A stretch of DNA of 64,000 nucleotides from Desulfobacteraceae bacterium. GTDB lineage: Bacteria; Desulfobacterota; Desulfobacteria; Desulfobacterales; Desulfobacteraceae. The stretch lies in NCBI GenBank assembly GCA_016744295.1, contig JADGEQ010000014.1, positions 1 through 64,000 on the forward strand, in the 5' to 3' direction. A program made the position numbers and the translations under genes. The notes under the pieces were generated by a model. It had not been told where the DNA came from, ran no database searches, and saw only the letters and a program-made list of their open reading frames with translations. This document shows, one piece after another, positions 1-7,336 of this stretch (the first letter of the stretch is position 1; each line of letters begins with the position of its first letter).

Positions 1-587
1 CATGGCTTTTGTGCGGATAGTCGAGCGCGTTGTAACTAGTTCCGGTTGGTTTGCCTTGGCGGAGCATTATAGGACAGGCTGTTACAGGCTCTGGTGGACA
101 GAACGTTAAGTGGCGGGAATTGTTTGAGCGCAGCGAGTTTTTCCGTCACAAGTGCAGTCCAGCATAGAGCCTGTCAGTTGGCCTATTCAGCGACAGAAAG
201 GCACACCGACCGGAACGGGTATAAGATTTTGTGTTAATAATCTACATGCGATTGCCCTGTCTGAAAAGAGCTCTAATACCTGATATCTTTATAGGTATCA
301 GGCAAGGAGATGACCCATGGGATACCAAAACAAAAAAAATAGAAACTTCGTTTACATTTACCAATTTTATTAATCGGGATCTGGAAAGTGTTTTATGAAA
401 TAAGATTATTCTGGTAAAACTTTTCAGAATCAACTATATCTCCAAACTAAGTTGACTGTTGAAAACACTTTACAAGCCTAAAAATATTGATGAGGAATTC
501 TTGATTAAAATATTAAAAGCTTCAACTCGGATATCATTCAAATTTAAAAAATATGATAACCCTGTATTCATTTGATTTAGGGGTACT
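1..587. other. Intergenic, no supported gene
   Basis: I see no supported coding region here. The first 240 bases are more GC-rich than what follows and contain a 13-base string, gaccggaacgggt, at 208-220 that recurs at 34282-34294 beside a decayed transposase, so this could be the end of a mobile element or of a gene cut by the window. Bases 402-456 resemble 1345-1400 and belong to the dispersed repeat described separately. The last 100 bases are AT-rich and presumably hold the promoter of the next gene. Confidence 0.5.
402..456 (+). repeat. Diverged partial copy of intergenic repeat
   Basis: This stretch begins with aagattattctgg, which is also found at 1347-1359. It continues with a similar series (..aatc-actatatct-caa..) that lines up over about 55 bases with 1345-1400 at roughly 70 percent identity by eye. 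It is a diverged third piece of the repeat family seen around 1246-1400 and 2899-3001. Confidence 0.5.
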
Positions 588-1130
588 ATGAAGTCATCCT
601 TTTTTTTAACCGCATTATTAAGCATATTGCTGATATCTTCTTGTGCGACTCATGAGGAATATCCCAGTAATTGGCAACAAATTCCTCATTTATCCTCAAC
701 AGATTGTGTTAATATTTCAGGGAAATATAGCAACACTGGAGTGTCTGATACCCCAGGCTATGAACCTGAGCTATCATGGAAATTATTTCCTGATTACGAA
801 TTGAATAATAAAATTACGTCCATCTCATTTTCATTTCAAGAACCTGAAATACTAAATATCACCTTGTGGAACAACGACGAAGCGATCTATGTTAAAAATT
901 TTTTAAAACACAAGAACGATTTTTACTGTGAAGATGGTCTAATAAAAATCAAAATCACAAAAAACATTAACCGAGAAGGTGTATTAGCAACTGAATGGAG
1001 TATCCTGGGCTTTTCAAAAGTTAAAAACAATTTAATAGTAAAAAATGAGAATGGTGCAATCGGTATGATGTTCTTTATTCCTATTGCTGGTACCGGAACG
1101 AATTGGTATAAATTCAAAAAATCAGAATAA
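588..1130 (+). CDS. Putative lipoprotein of unknown function
   Basis: This 180-residue protein starts with a lysine and a hydrophobic stretch ending in LISSC, a lipobox, so Cys19 would be lipidated and the mature protein anchored in the envelope. The residue after the cysteine is Ala, so nothing argues for inner-membrane retention. The start is supported by aggggt five bases before the ATG. The mature part is hydrophilic and rich in Asn, Lys and aromatic residues, with a beta-like pattern and no motif I recognise. It stands alone between repeat-containing intergenic regions next to PEP-CTERM genes. Codon use is AT-rich, like the rest of the first 4 kb and unlike the metabolic genes further on, which fits accessory DNA. 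That it is a lipoprotein is likely; its function is unknown. Confidence 0.7.
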   Translation: MKSSFFLTALLSILLISSCATHEEYPSNWQQIPHLSSTDCVNISGKYSNTGVSDTPGYEPELSWKLFPDYELNNKITSISFSFQEPEILNITLWNNDEAIYVKNFLKHKNDFYCEDGLIKIKITKNINREGVLATEWSILGFSKVKNNLIVKNENGAIGMMFFIPIAGTGTNWYKFKKSE

Positions 1131-1951
1131 TCAAATTACCAGTTGTTGCAGTGAATCTTTACGGGTTGTTTTGTCATTTCTGTTACCTATCTTTGCTCTT
1201 CGAACCTTGAACTCCAACGTAAAAATCAATTTATTTATATAAATACCGCCCTGGAGTGGATTCCCACAAAAATAGCTAATATAATAACGTTCTTCTGAAA
1301 AATTTAGTTTCTGAATCTGATCGAAAATAAGGTTGATTATGTAAAAAGATTATTCTGGCGTAATTTTCTATAATCTACTATATCTTCAATAAAGTGGACT
1401 TTTCCTCACTTAAATCCATCTGTTTTGCAACTTCTAAAAATTAGTTGCCACTAACTTAATTTGAGGACATGTTTCCTGTAGCTGAGTTATCATGTGATTT
1501 TATACAATTTTGAAACAGCCTAATAAAGAATTTTTTAGTATCTATTACTTTTTTATGACCTGAAATTATAAACTATAGTTGTGTAATTTTTTCGTAGTTA
1601 TCTATGTAAAAAATATACCAATAGCACATTTTTTATATAGAAAAAAAAACCCCAAAATACCGGAAAAAGTTAAGTACTCTGCCATTAGCTCCCCCAAAAG
1701 ACAGGTACATTTCTTGCAGTATCTCATGTGGACATAAGCTTAATTCATTGAACTTTTTCAACAACACACCATAAGTTTGCTCACCAGCGTTCTTACTCCG
1801 ACATGTCACTTGAAGGCCATAATTAGAAAGCATTCCAATAAGGGCTATCTTAAAATTTTGCTATTATTGCTCCATTAAGACACAAGTCTTTTTTTTGGAG
1901 CTTAACCGCGAACTAACCGATAGAAACCAGAAAAGGTAAAGGAGGCATGGC
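1131..1951. other. Long AT-rich intergenic region
   Basis: About 820 bases without a supported gene. It holds one copy of the dispersed repeat (1246-1400) and, at 1418-1438, a 21-base segment whose reverse complement occurs with one mismatch at 34234-34254. A 66-codon reverse-strand reading frame at 1633-1833 has no start context or recognisable features. A good ribosome-binding site (aaaggagg) at its end belongs to the next gene. Confidence 0.5.
1246..1344 (+). repeat. Dispersed intergenic repeat, copy 1
   Basis: Copy 1 of a direct repeat shared with 2899-3001. The last 64 bases (1281-1344) differ from 2938-3001 at only two or three positions; the upstream third is similar but gapped and starts with accgccctg in both copies. 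Neither copy has a coding frame. Both lie between genes on the same strand: copy 1 after the lipoprotein gene and copy 2 between the two PEP-CTERM genes. Confidence 0.8.
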
Positions 1952-2719
1952 ATGAAACGTGTGCGTTTCGTATTAATTATCTTAATCGGACTCTTACTTA
2001 GTTTCCGAGCGACGGCAGGAACGATATCGGCAGAACTCATGGAAGCAATGATGGGAGCACAATCAAATGAGGCATTATTTATAGGCCACGTATTTGGTGT
2101 CGATAATGATACCACTCTTTATTTTGACTATAATTTTAATCCTGATTCTGATCCTAATACTCGAAGTTTTTCTTATTTACTACGCCCAGGCCAATCGTTC
2201 CTTGAAATACCCATTGAGTTAACTGTGTCTGGATATTTCGATGAAAGTCTTAACAGATATGAATGGGATTCTATTGGCTCTTATGGTAGCCAATCTTGGA
2301 CTTCTTTTGGATTTGTAGAGTGGATAGGTGACCCTAAAGGAACTGTAGATACAACGGTCACACTGGGTGGTGTGGACTATAAAGTAACCGGCGAAGTTGA
2401 GTGGGAACAGGGGCCTATTAATGCAACGAGCAAAGGAAGTTATACTTTTAAAGCTCCTGGTGGCCAGACTTATGGCCCATATAAAGGGACAGATCAATGG
2501 AAAATTTTAGATCAGAAGTGGGAACATACTGTTACGGTGCCTAAAAATCCAGTCACCCCAGATGGAATTGTTACCTTTTTTACGGCAAACATTGTTCCAA
2601 CCCCAAATGAAGTGGCTAATTTTTCTATGAAAATAAGTGCGGTCCCTGAACCAAATACAATTGTTCTTTTTAGTCTCGGCCTTTTAAGTTTTGTAGGAGT
2701 TAGCAGAAGGAAAAAATAA
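1952..2719 (+). CDS. PEP-CTERM sorting domain protein
   Basis: A 255-residue secreted protein. The N-terminus (MKRVRF, a hydrophobic core, then ATA-G) is a signal peptide. The last 25 residues are a textbook PEP-CTERM tail: a VPEP motif near residue 232, a hydrophobic helix and a terminal RRKK. In this family the tail is recognised by an exosortase (EpsH type), which cleaves near PEP and releases or attaches the protein at the surface, often together with exopolysaccharide. The body is Gly/Thr/Ser-rich with a beta-sheet-like pattern and shows no catalytic motif. The ATG follows aaaggagg at good spacing. A rho-independent terminator follows at 2745, so it is probably transcribed alone. No exosortase is encoded in the window. 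Confidence 0.9.
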   Translation: MKRVRFVLIILIGLLLSFRATAGTISAELMEAMMGAQSNEALFIGHVFGVDNDTTLYFDYNFNPDSDPNTRSFSYLLRPGQSFLEIPIELTVSGYFDESLNRYEWDSIGSYGSQSWTSFGFVEWIGDPKGTVDTTVTLGGVDYKVTGEVEWEQGPINATSKGSYTFKAPGGQTYGPYKGTDQWKILDQKWEHTVTVPKNPVTPDGIVTFFTANIVPTPNEVANFSMKISAVPEPNTIVLFSLGLLSFVGVSRRKK

Positions 2720-2744
2720 ATCGGATTGCTATCGATGAAATTGA

Positions 2745-2785
2745 AAAAGCAGGTTTAGGTCATTTCTCTGAGCCTGCTTTTGCTT
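2745..2785 (+). terminator. Rho-independent terminator after first PEP-CTERM gene
   Basis: AAAAGCAGG (2745-2753) pairs perfectly with CCTGCTTTT (2773-2781), followed by a T-rich tail, 25 bases after the stop codon. Confidence 0.8.
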
Positions 2786-2898
2786 TATATTACCGTACAC
2801 TTAAACTAATTAAGATTCATTCCAATCAACACCCCTCAAATTACAGTTATTAAAGATAAAAAGTTGATTTTTTGAGAATCAATTTTATACATAATAAC

Positions 2899-3001
2899 CG
2901 CCCTGAAAAGGGTTCCTGCAAAGTAAGGTAATTAATTATAATAACGTTCTCCTGAAAAATTTAGTTTCTGGATCTGATCGAAAATAAGGTTGATTATGTA
3001 A
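2899..3001 (+). repeat. Dispersed intergenic repeat, copy 2
   Basis: Direct repeat of 1246-1344; the 64-base core at 2938-3001 is almost identical to 1281-1344 (for example gatcgaaaataaggttgatt in both). Copy 2 lacks the downstream extension (aagattattctgg) that copy 1 shares with 402-456. Confidence 0.8.
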
Positions 3002-3190
3002 TAATTTATAAACTTTAAGATCAAATCAAATTGTCGCATTTATGATTGAATATAATTTATTTTTTATATGAAATTTATTTCTTAAATTATATTTACTTCT
3101 TTTCGCATTGTTACATTAATTTCATAGGAAAAAAATTACCATAAATTTTTATAAATACTATCAAATAAGCCTATTAATGTTAAGTGTTGT

Positions 3191-3205
3191 CGGTATATTT
3201 TTTGC
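3191..3205 (+). promoter_or_regulatory. Candidate sigma-54 promoter of second PEP-CTERM gene
   Basis: The sequence cggtatattttttgc has GG and GC spaced as in the -24/-12 consensus (TGGYAYR-N4-TTGC). It matches GG, the two pyrimidines, A, the purine and TTGC, and misses the first T. Transcription would start near 3217, about 95 bases before the ATG. PEP-CTERM gene sets are commonly linked to the sigma-54 regulator PrsR, which makes the match more plausible, but no enhancer site was identified. Confidence 0.4.
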
Positions 3206-3311
3206 GTATTTATAGATTTGGCTTGGAAAAAAAACTCTGTTGAGCAGAAAGTGCCATAATGATATCTGGATCGCAATTTAAATAATTATATTTTAATATT
3301 TGGAGGGAAAA

Positions 3312-4139
3312 ATGAAAATTCGACATGCAATTATTGCCATCTTATTGGTCGGTACTATAACAACAGCCCAAGCAGAATTAATCGAAAATTTTGACGGTTT
3401 CGGTACAACACCATTCAGCCTAACGAATTCATCGGGAGGCCTTCCTGTAATTAATGCCGGTGGTTTTGTACGACTTACTCAATTAAACGGTGCCAATAAC
3501 AACTCCATAGCCTTCGACGAAGAGCTCACGCAAACAGGCCCAGCTCCGAATGGACTTCAAATGCAATTCGATTTCAGAATGACCACGGATCAAGCCAACG
3601 CCGATGCTGGTGGTTGTTGCGGTTCTGCAGCAGATGGATTCGGAATTGGCTTATTTACCACTGCCACGTATGGAAGTATTGGGGGTAATAATCCAGCTGA
3701 TGGAGGGGGTGTATGGGAAAGACCTTCATTTGTAGACGCTTTTACCGTAGGATTTGATATCTTTCAAAATATTGACGTCGTTACACTCAATTGGGGTGGG
3801 GTAACTGTAGCGCAAGCTGATCTCTTCGGCACACTCGACCTCAATAATGGCTTTTTTCAGTCTGCCAATATTCTTATAACACCCTTCGGAACGAATGCTC
3901 TGGTCAACATGACCATCGACAGCAGCTCGATTTTCACCGATACAATAATCCCTCTAATGGATCTTAGTAATTTTCCAAATTACCGACTGATAGCTGGCGG
4001 CCGCACTGGAGGTGCATTCGTTGCCACGGACATAGACAATATTCGTATAGGCAACCCTCCTATTCCGGAACCAGCAACAATGCTCCTATTTGGCCTTGGC
4101 CTCATAGGCCTTGCCGGAATTAACAGAAGAAAAAAATAG
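3312..4139 (+). CDS. PEP-CTERM sorting domain protein
   Basis: A 275-residue secreted protein from the ATG at 3312, preceded by ggaggg; an upstream in-frame TTG at 3300 would overlap the Shine-Dalgarno sequence and is rejected. It has a signal peptide (MKIRHA, hydrophobic core, AQA-E) and a C-terminal PEP-CTERM tail with IPEPATM, a hydrophobic helix and RRKK. The body (NF-DGF-G near the start, later VGFDIF and the N-x-R-I-G before the tail) has the look of a concanavalin/LamG-like jelly-roll fold as found in many PEP-CTERM proteins; that is inference from pattern. A double cysteine in a Gly/Ala loop (GGCCGSAADGFG) is the one distinctive local feature. It should be exported, processed by an exosortase encoded elsewhere and displayed or released at the surface. 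Confidence 0.9.
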   Translation: MKIRHAIIAILLVGTITTAQAELIENFDGFGTTPFSLTNSSGGLPVINAGGFVRLTQLNGANNNSIAFDEELTQTGPAPNGLQMQFDFRMTTDQANADAGGCCGSAADGFGIGLFTTATYGSIGGNNPADGGGVWERPSFVDAFTVGFDIFQNIDVVTLNWGGVTVAQADLFGTLDLNNGFFQSANILITPFGTNALVNMTIDSSSIFTDTIIPLMDLSNFPNYRLIAGGRTGGAFVATDIDNIRIGNPPIPEPATMLLFGLGLIGLAGINRRKK

Positions 4140-4227
4140 AACTAATTATAGGTGACTTAGATATGAGCAGGACCAAAAATGGCTCTACTTTTTTATTCCA
4201 CTTACCAATATATAAAATGCCTCAATT

Positions 4228-4380
4228 GGATTCCATGACAGCACATTTTATTACCCATTCCCGGCATTTTTTTTGATATTCTTGAGCTCCCCCCTTCTCC
4301 ACTCATTTTTTGACCCAATTCTTGTGACCGATAAAATTTTTTACACCCAGCCATATTTTCTGCGCATATCCTAAAAGGAG
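4228..4380 (-). pseudogene. Remnant of a duplicated metallophosphoesterase start
   Basis: This stretch is a degenerate direct repeat of 5269-5430, the first codons and upstream region of the neighbouring metallophosphoesterase gene. A 40-base block (4293-4332 versus 5344-5383) is identical, ggattccatgacagcac (4228-4244) recurs at 5270-5286, and the sequence between them is similar but has lost the reading frame. It looks like what is left of a second tandem copy of the gene, keeping only leader and about 25 codons. Confidence 0.7.
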
Positions 4381-4393
4381 CATGGATTAACGA

Positions 4394-5335
4394 TTAACCT
4401 GTTGCCGGCGTCTTAACATGCAGGGTGAACAAGGTGATTTCACTTTGGGTATTATATCGAAGGGGAATCCCCACAGCCCCAACCCCCTGGCCGGTATATC
4501 CTGTCATACCACGATAATTCCATTTTCCCCGGTAATATTTGCGCCCCCGGTCCAGGTGGAGAATCAAGGGGATGCCCTTGGGCAGGCAAATTTGGCCGCC
4601 ATGGGTGTGACCGGTCAGATAAAGGTCATATCCATGGTCCCGGGCTGCATCATAAAGGGCCGGGGTGTGAACAAGGGCAATCTTAAACCCGGGGGTTGAA
4701 GCTCCCAGGGCTTTTTTGGCTTCTCGTGTATAATAATAATGGGGATCGTCCAACCCGGTGATAAAGATCCGGCTACTGCCCCGTCTTATGTCACAGGTTT
4801 CATTAATCAGCAGCCTTATTCCCATCTGTTCAAAGGGAGCCACCATTTTATGGGTATCATGGTTACCAAGGGTTGCAAAAACACCATCCCGACACTGAAC
4901 TGCGGAAACAATTTTTTCCAGGGGGTCAAGAATATTCTGATAACTGCTTGTCAGGTTAGCATAATCTCCGGTCATCACACAAAGATCTGCCTTGACCGAT
5001 TGAATTTGTTCACAGATTTTTTGGGCAATTTCCGGCATAAAATCAAGGTGCAGATCTGTCATATGGAGAATTGAATACCCGTCAAATTCATCCGGCAAAG
5101 AATCGAAAACAAGCTCAACGTGATTGACCATTGTGGTTTTAGCGTTCTTTATGCCCCTTTGGTAAAGAGGAGAGAACCGAATAGCAATTTCAAAGCCCTT
5201 GACGAGAAGTTCAAACCAGGGATTTTTTTTGCGAGATTTTTTTCTGGACAGGGTCGGCCTTAATGAATCGGATTCCATGACAGCACGGTTTATCGCCCAT
5301 TTCCGCCGGGCTTCTTTTTTTGTTTTCGATAGCAC
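4394..5335 (-). CDS. Calcineurin-like metallophosphoesterase (YkuE/YaeI type)
   Basis: This 313-residue enzyme carries all five metal-site blocks of the calcineurin-like phosphoesterases: D94-x-H96 (TDLHLD), GDY (123-125), GNHD (157-160), a VHTP at 222-225 and GHTHGGQI (242-249). The spacing and the closing GHTHGGQ are typical of the YkuE/YaeI branch, which acts on phosphodiesters such as UDP-2,3-diacylglucosamine or other envelope-linked substrates; the substrate here is not determined. The N-terminal 70 residues are basic with an amphipathic segment and could be a membrane-associating tail; there is no clear signal peptide. The start is a GTG behind ggagaagg; an ATG 20 codons downstream is the alternative. 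Its start and leader are duplicated downstream (4228-4380), evidence of an old tandem duplication. Confidence 0.88.
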   Translation of the reverse strand: MLSKTKKEARRKWAINRAVMESDSLRPTLSRKKSRKKNPWFELLVKGFEIAIRFSPLYQRGIKNAKTTMVNHVELVFDSLPDEFDGYSILHMTDLHLDFMPEIAQKICEQIQSVKADLCVMTGDYANLTSSYQNILDPLEKIVSAVQCRDGVFATLGNHDTHKMVAPFEQMGIRLLINETCDIRRGSSRIFITGLDDPHYYYTREAKKALGASTPGFKIALVHTPALYDAARDHGYDLYLTGHTHGGQICLPKGIPLILHLDRGRKYYRGKWNYRGMTGYTGQGVGAVGIPLRYNTQSEITLFTLHVKTPATG

Positions 5336-5343
5336 CCTTTATT

Positions 5344-5383
5344 CCTTCTCCACTCATTTTTTGACCCAATTCTTGTGACCGAT
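5344..5383. repeat. 40-base exact repeat (upstream copy)
   Basis: Identical to 4293-4332. It lies just upstream of the metallophosphoesterase start and includes its Shine-Dalgarno (ggagaagg on the reverse strand). Similarity extends on both sides. Confidence 0.85.
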
Positions 5384-5438
5384 CTGATTATCGATCAAAT
5401 GACTGCACCCTACCATATTTTTTGGGTATCGCCAAAAA

Positions 5439-5478
5439 CAAAGCCGGCAAACAATTTTACACTTGTTTACCGGCTTTG
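5439..5478 (-). terminator. Strong terminator after the symporter gene
   Basis: CAAAGCCGG followed by AAACAA (5439-5454) pairs with TTGTTT and CCGGCTTTG (5463-5478), giving a 15-pair stem with one mismatch and an 8-base loop. It lies about 80 bases downstream of the symporter stop on the reverse strand and separates it from the phosphoesterase. A run of A on the left (5434-5438) provides the T tract in the reverse direction. Confidence 0.8.
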
Positions 5479-5556
5479 TACTGTATTTGGACTCACAAAA
5501 TTAATCGGGTAAGCAAATCAACTTATATCGTTATGCAGTCCTTATTATTTATAAAC

Positions 5557-6927
5557 TTAAGCTTTATTTTTTGCTTCATATGCCTTGAGCAGGGAGAAAA
5601 TCACCGGGCTCAGGGCAAGCAGGGCTATCAGGTTGGGAATTGCCATGAGCCCGTTAAAGGCATCGGAAAGATTCCATACAAAATCCAGTGGAATGGTAGC
5701 ACCAACAAATACCAGTACCATCCACACCCATTTGTAATATGCCACAGCCTTGACGCCTGCGATATACTCCAGACATTTTGACCCATAGTAAAACCAACCG
5801 AGAATGGTGGAAAAAGCAAAGAAAATCAGTCCAAAGGTCACTATAAATTGTCCTATACCCGGCAAAGCAATTGCGTAGGCGCTGGAGGTCAGAGCGGCTC
5901 CGGAAAGTTTACCGGAAATGCTCATCAACCCGTCTGAGCCAATGGTGACAAGACCGGATACAAGAATCACCAGGGCAGTCATGGTACAAACAATCAGTGT
6001 ATCGATAAAGGATCCCAGAGAGCCAATGATTCCCTGGGTAATGGGATCTTTAATCTTAGATGCCGCATGGGCGATGGGGGCTGAGCCAAGACCTGCTTCA
6101 TTGGAGAAGACGCCCCTTGCCACACCAAATCTGACAACAGTTCCCAAAAATCCGCCGCCCACGGCAGCACCGGAAAAGGCATTGGAAAAAATCATACCAA
6201 AGGCCTCGGGGATCAGAGAAGCCTTGATCACCAGAACCACCAGACTGCCGGCAATATAAAAAACAGCCATGACAGGTACTACCTTGGAGGTAACCCCTGC
6301 GATACTTTTGATACCGCCAATGATGACAGCGCCCACAGCCACGGCAATGATGATACCCGTTACCCACACAGGGACGTTCAAACTATTTTTAAGGGCAGAT
6401 GCAACCGAGTTGGACTGAACCATATTACCGATGCCAAAGGAGGCCACAAATCCAAAGAGAGCAAATGCCCAGCCAAGCCATGCCCAGTTACCGCCAAATT
6501 TTTCAGCCATCCCAATTTTGATATAGTACATGGGACCACCGGATTGTTCACCATTTTCATTGGTTATCCTGTACTTGACGGCCAGAACTGCTTCGGCAAA
6601 TTTAACAGCCCCGCCAAAGGCACCGGTAACCCACATCCAGAAGATTGCGCCGGGACCGCCGGCGGCAATTGCGGTTGCGACTCCGGCAATATTACCCGTA
6701 CCGATGGTTGCGGACAAGGAGGTCATCAGCGCCTGAAAAGGTGTAATATCGCCTTCGCCCTGGTGGTCTTTGGAAAAAAGAAGTTTAAACGCATAAAACA
6801 ATTTCCTAAATTGAACCACACGTGTCCCCACAGTCAGAACCACACCGGTTCCTACTAGAAAGAAAATCATGATGGGACCCCAGGCAAAACTTCCGATTTT
6901 TCCCACCACCAAATTTAATAATTCCAT
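5557..6927 (-). CDS. Sodium:alanine/glycine symporter family protein (AGCS)
   Basis: A 456-residue membrane protein with about eleven hydrophobic segments, matching the alanine or glycine:cation symporter family (AlsT/AgcS/DagA). Family signatures are visible: the TxxGTGNIAGVATAI block near residue 75, the GGPMYYI motif around residue 130, and RGVFSNEAGLGSAPIAHA around residue 270. It is expected to import alanine, glycine or a related small amino acid with sodium. The gene has its own terminator, and a 400-base upstream region with three palindromes and a sigma-54-like promoter, so it is probably under control of the adjacent two-component system. A glycine substrate would fit the glycine cleavage operon 9 kb away, but the substrate cannot be read from sequence. 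The start follows gaggagagg. Confidence 0.93.
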   Translation of the reverse strand: MELLNLVVGKIGSFAWGPIMIFFLVGTGVVLTVGTRVVQFRKLFYAFKLLFSKDHQGEGDITPFQALMTSLSATIGTGNIAGVATAIAAGGPGAIFWMWVTGAFGGAVKFAEAVLAVKYRITNENGEQSGGPMYYIKIGMAEKFGGNWAWLGWAFALFGFVASFGIGNMVQSNSVASALKNSLNVPVWVTGIIIAVAVGAVIIGGIKSIAGVTSKVVPVMAVFYIAGSLVVLVIKASLIPEAFGMIFSNAFSGAAVGGGFLGTVVRFGVARGVFSNEAGLGSAPIAHAASKIKDPITQGIIGSLGSFIDTLIVCTMTALVILVSGLVTIGSDGLMSISGKLSGAALTSSAYAIALPGIGQFIVTFGLIFFAFSTILGWFYYGSKCLEYIAGVKAVAYYKWVWMVLVFVGATIPLDFVWNLSDAFNGLMAIPNLIALLALSPVIFSLLKAYEAKNKA

Positions 6928-7070
6928 AGCCTCTCCTCTTCAGTATTTAATCATTGTTAAATCATCATTTGACAAGAATGCCTTTATCCCAAAGCGCCTG
7001 TACCTTGGGAAAAAGGCTGTTCCCTGCCACCATTTCGCACACCAGTCTTTACTGTTTTGTTTTTAACTTT

Positions 7071-7085
7071 ACACAAATTGTGCCA
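7071..7085 (-). promoter_or_regulatory. Candidate sigma-54 promoter of the symporter gene
   Basis: On the reverse strand the sequence TGGCACAATTTGTGT has a perfect -24 element (TGGCAC) and a weaker -12 element (GTGT in place of TTGC). Transcription would start near 7059, giving a leader of about 130 bases. The weak -12 half is the main reservation. Confidence 0.45.
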
Positions 7086-7192
7086 CTATGAAAAAGCGAG
7101 AAGGAGAGAACATAATTTCTTTAAAATCAGGTGCTTATAAATTTCATACCCAATTATCCCCCTAACTTACCAGTTAATTGAATATAAAGATT

Positions 7193-7207
7193 GGGTCATT
7201 TTGACCC
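7193..7207. promoter_or_regulatory. Palindromic operator site 1
   Basis: GGGTCATTTTGACCC is a near-perfect 15-base palindrome (6-base arms plus central TTT/AAA). It lies about 110 bases upstream of the candidate sigma-54 promoter and is the same sequence, read on the other strand, as site 2. Confidence 0.65.
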
Positions 7208-7280
7208 GGTTGGTTCAGCAGCGAAGGATCTTTTTTATTCACAGGCTGAATTAGACCTGAATAATCCCGGATTTTCTTTT

Positions 7281-7295
7281 GGGTCAAAATGACCC
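7281..7295. promoter_or_regulatory. Palindromic operator site 2
   Basis: GGGTCAAAATGACCC, the exact reverse complement of site 1. Centres of sites 1 and 2 are 88 bases apart. Confidence 0.65.
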
Positions 7296-7299
7296 ACCA

Positions 7300-7314
7300 G
7301 CGTCATTTTGACCC
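7300..7314. promoter_or_regulatory. Palindromic operator site 3
   Basis: GCGTCATTTTGACCC matches site 1 at 14 of 15 positions; its centre is 19 bases from that of site 2, close to two helical turns. Paired sites two turns apart are typical for dimeric enhancer-binding proteins. Confidence 0.6.
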
Positions 7315-7336
7315 GAAAAAAAACCAATTATTTCAT

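Larger units (their letters stand above)
2720..3311. other. AT-rich intergenic region with repeat copy and likely promoter
   Basis: About 590 bases without a gene. It holds the terminator of the upstream gene, repeat copy 2 (2899-3001), a very AT-rich stretch at 3000-3180 and a candidate sigma-54 promoter at 3191-3205. Confidence 0.6.
6928..7336. promoter_or_regulatory. Regulatory region between regulator and symporter genes
   Basis: About 410 bases without a gene, between the 3-prime end of the sigma-54 activator gene and the start of the symporter (all reverse strand). It contains a sigma-54-like promoter (7071-7085) and three copies of a 15-base palindrome (7193, 7281, 7300). The arrangement, sites 110-230 bases upstream of the promoter, is what an enhancer-binding activator needs. 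Confidence 0.6.

Noticed and set aside
242..433. 63-codon reverse frame at the left end
   Set aside because: No ribosome-binding site or recognisable protein features; lies in repeat-containing DNA.
1633..1833. 66-codon reverse frame between lipoprotein and first PEP-CTERM gene
   Set aside because: No start context, no family features, and composition like the surrounding intergenic DNA.
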